From NCBI GenBank assembly GCA_015487895.1, contig WFOW01000101.1:1-13077 (forward strand): DNA of 13,077 nt, in the 5' to 3' direction. The position numbers and the translations under genes are program-made. Under the pieces are notes generated by a model that saw only the letters and a list, made by a program, of their open reading frames with translations, did not search any database and was not told the DNA's origin. Shown in pieces: positions 12,979 through 13,077 of the stretch. The DNA comes from Gammaproteobacteria bacterium. GTDB taxonomy: Bacteria; Pseudomonadota; Gammaproteobacteria; S144-34. How positions within the stretch are numbered: the first letter of the stretch is position 1; the number at the start of each line of letters is the position of its first letter.

Positions 12979-13077
12979 GCCTTTCCCCCCCGTGCTCTCA
13001 AGGTTGGCCGCCCCGCCGTCCGGGGCTGGCGGGGCGGCCAACCTTGAGAGCACGGGGGGGAAAGGCATGTCCAAGAA
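12968..13077. repeat. Perfect 50-bp inverted repeat at the window edge, containing the prk start
   Basis: The left arm 12968-13017 and right arm 13028-13077 are exact reverse complements, around a 10-base spacer (13018-13027). The left arm holds the first codons and ribosome site of prk; the right arm repeats them on the plus strand, giving ATG at 13067 and MSK before the window stops. A match that includes coding sequence and runs to the final base is what a fold-back or chimeric assembly end looks like; a real divergent prk copy is possible but less likely. No second gene is called from the four codons visible. Confidence 0.9.

Noticed and set aside
10891..13047. Plus-strand open frame of more than 700 codons
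   Set aside because: It runs antisense through FIST and prk, both of which are clear by motif. In DNA this GC-rich such shadow frames are expected.
12968..13077. Hairpin telomere of a linear replicon
   Set aside because: The arms contain ordinary coding sequence and a ribosome site. Nothing else suggests a linear end, and an assembly fold-back explains it with fewer assumptions.

Overview
The window is very GC-rich (roughly three quarters G+C by eye), densely packed, and uses GTG and TTG starts with short overlaps between genes. A type I phosphoribulokinase of the bacterial Calvin cycle, REP-like palindromes and the overall gene content suggest an autotrophic gammaproteobacterium, for example of the Ectothiorhodospiraceae/Chromatiales. 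That placement is an inference from protein families and codon use, not a database result.

Layout. (1) 1-62, minus: start of a SnoaL/DUF4440-like gene cut by the window edge. (2) 119-2249, plus: a tight operon of a ketohexokinase-like PfkB kinase, a small Rieske protein and a BASS-family transporter, joined by ATGA and GTGA overlaps and followed by a hairpin. (3) 2250-2670: gene-free accessory stretch with an inverted REP-like pair, four heptad repeats and an AT-rich promoter/operator region. (4) 2671-3825, plus: a solitary class II Fic protein with a C-terminal winged helix, less GC-rich than its neighbours. (5) 3890-5409, minus: endonuclease V, then a cluster of four perfect palindromes, then a dual-specificity phosphatase resembling plant glucan phosphatases. 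(6) 5410-5874: no convincing gene, but a textbook minus-strand intrinsic terminator whose upstream transcript has no protein gene; a small RNA is possible. (7) 5875-6507, plus: MarC-family membrane protein, overlapping tail to tail with (8) the minus-strand group 8425-6494: a 75-residue orphan protein, a TetR-type regulator and a YdjM-type membrane protein. (9) 8426-8663: divergent regulatory region with a promoter, a palindrome over its -35 and a CRP-like site. (10) 8664-9746, plus: two cyclic-nucleotide-binding-type domains fused to a rhodanese. (11) 11985-9785, minus: a FIST-domain sensor followed by a Tas-like aldo/keto reductase. (12) 12978-12103, minus: phosphoribulokinase. (13) 12968-13077: a perfect 50-bp inverted repeat that re-reads the prk start and ends exactly at the window edge, most likely an assembly fold-back.

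Working together: the kinase-Rieske-transporter operon looks like an uptake and phosphorylation module for an unknown carbon compound. Prk supplies ribulose-1,5-bisphosphate for CO2 fixation. Endonuclease V and the YdjM-type protein belong to families linked to DNA damage. FIST, the double cNMP-rhodanese protein, the TetR regulator and Fic are sensing or regulatory parts with unknown signals. No transposase, tRNA, rRNA or CRISPR array was seen. The most original material is in the non-coding stretches at 4508-4658, 5427-5730 and 2430-2660, and in the unusual domain combination at 8664-9746.
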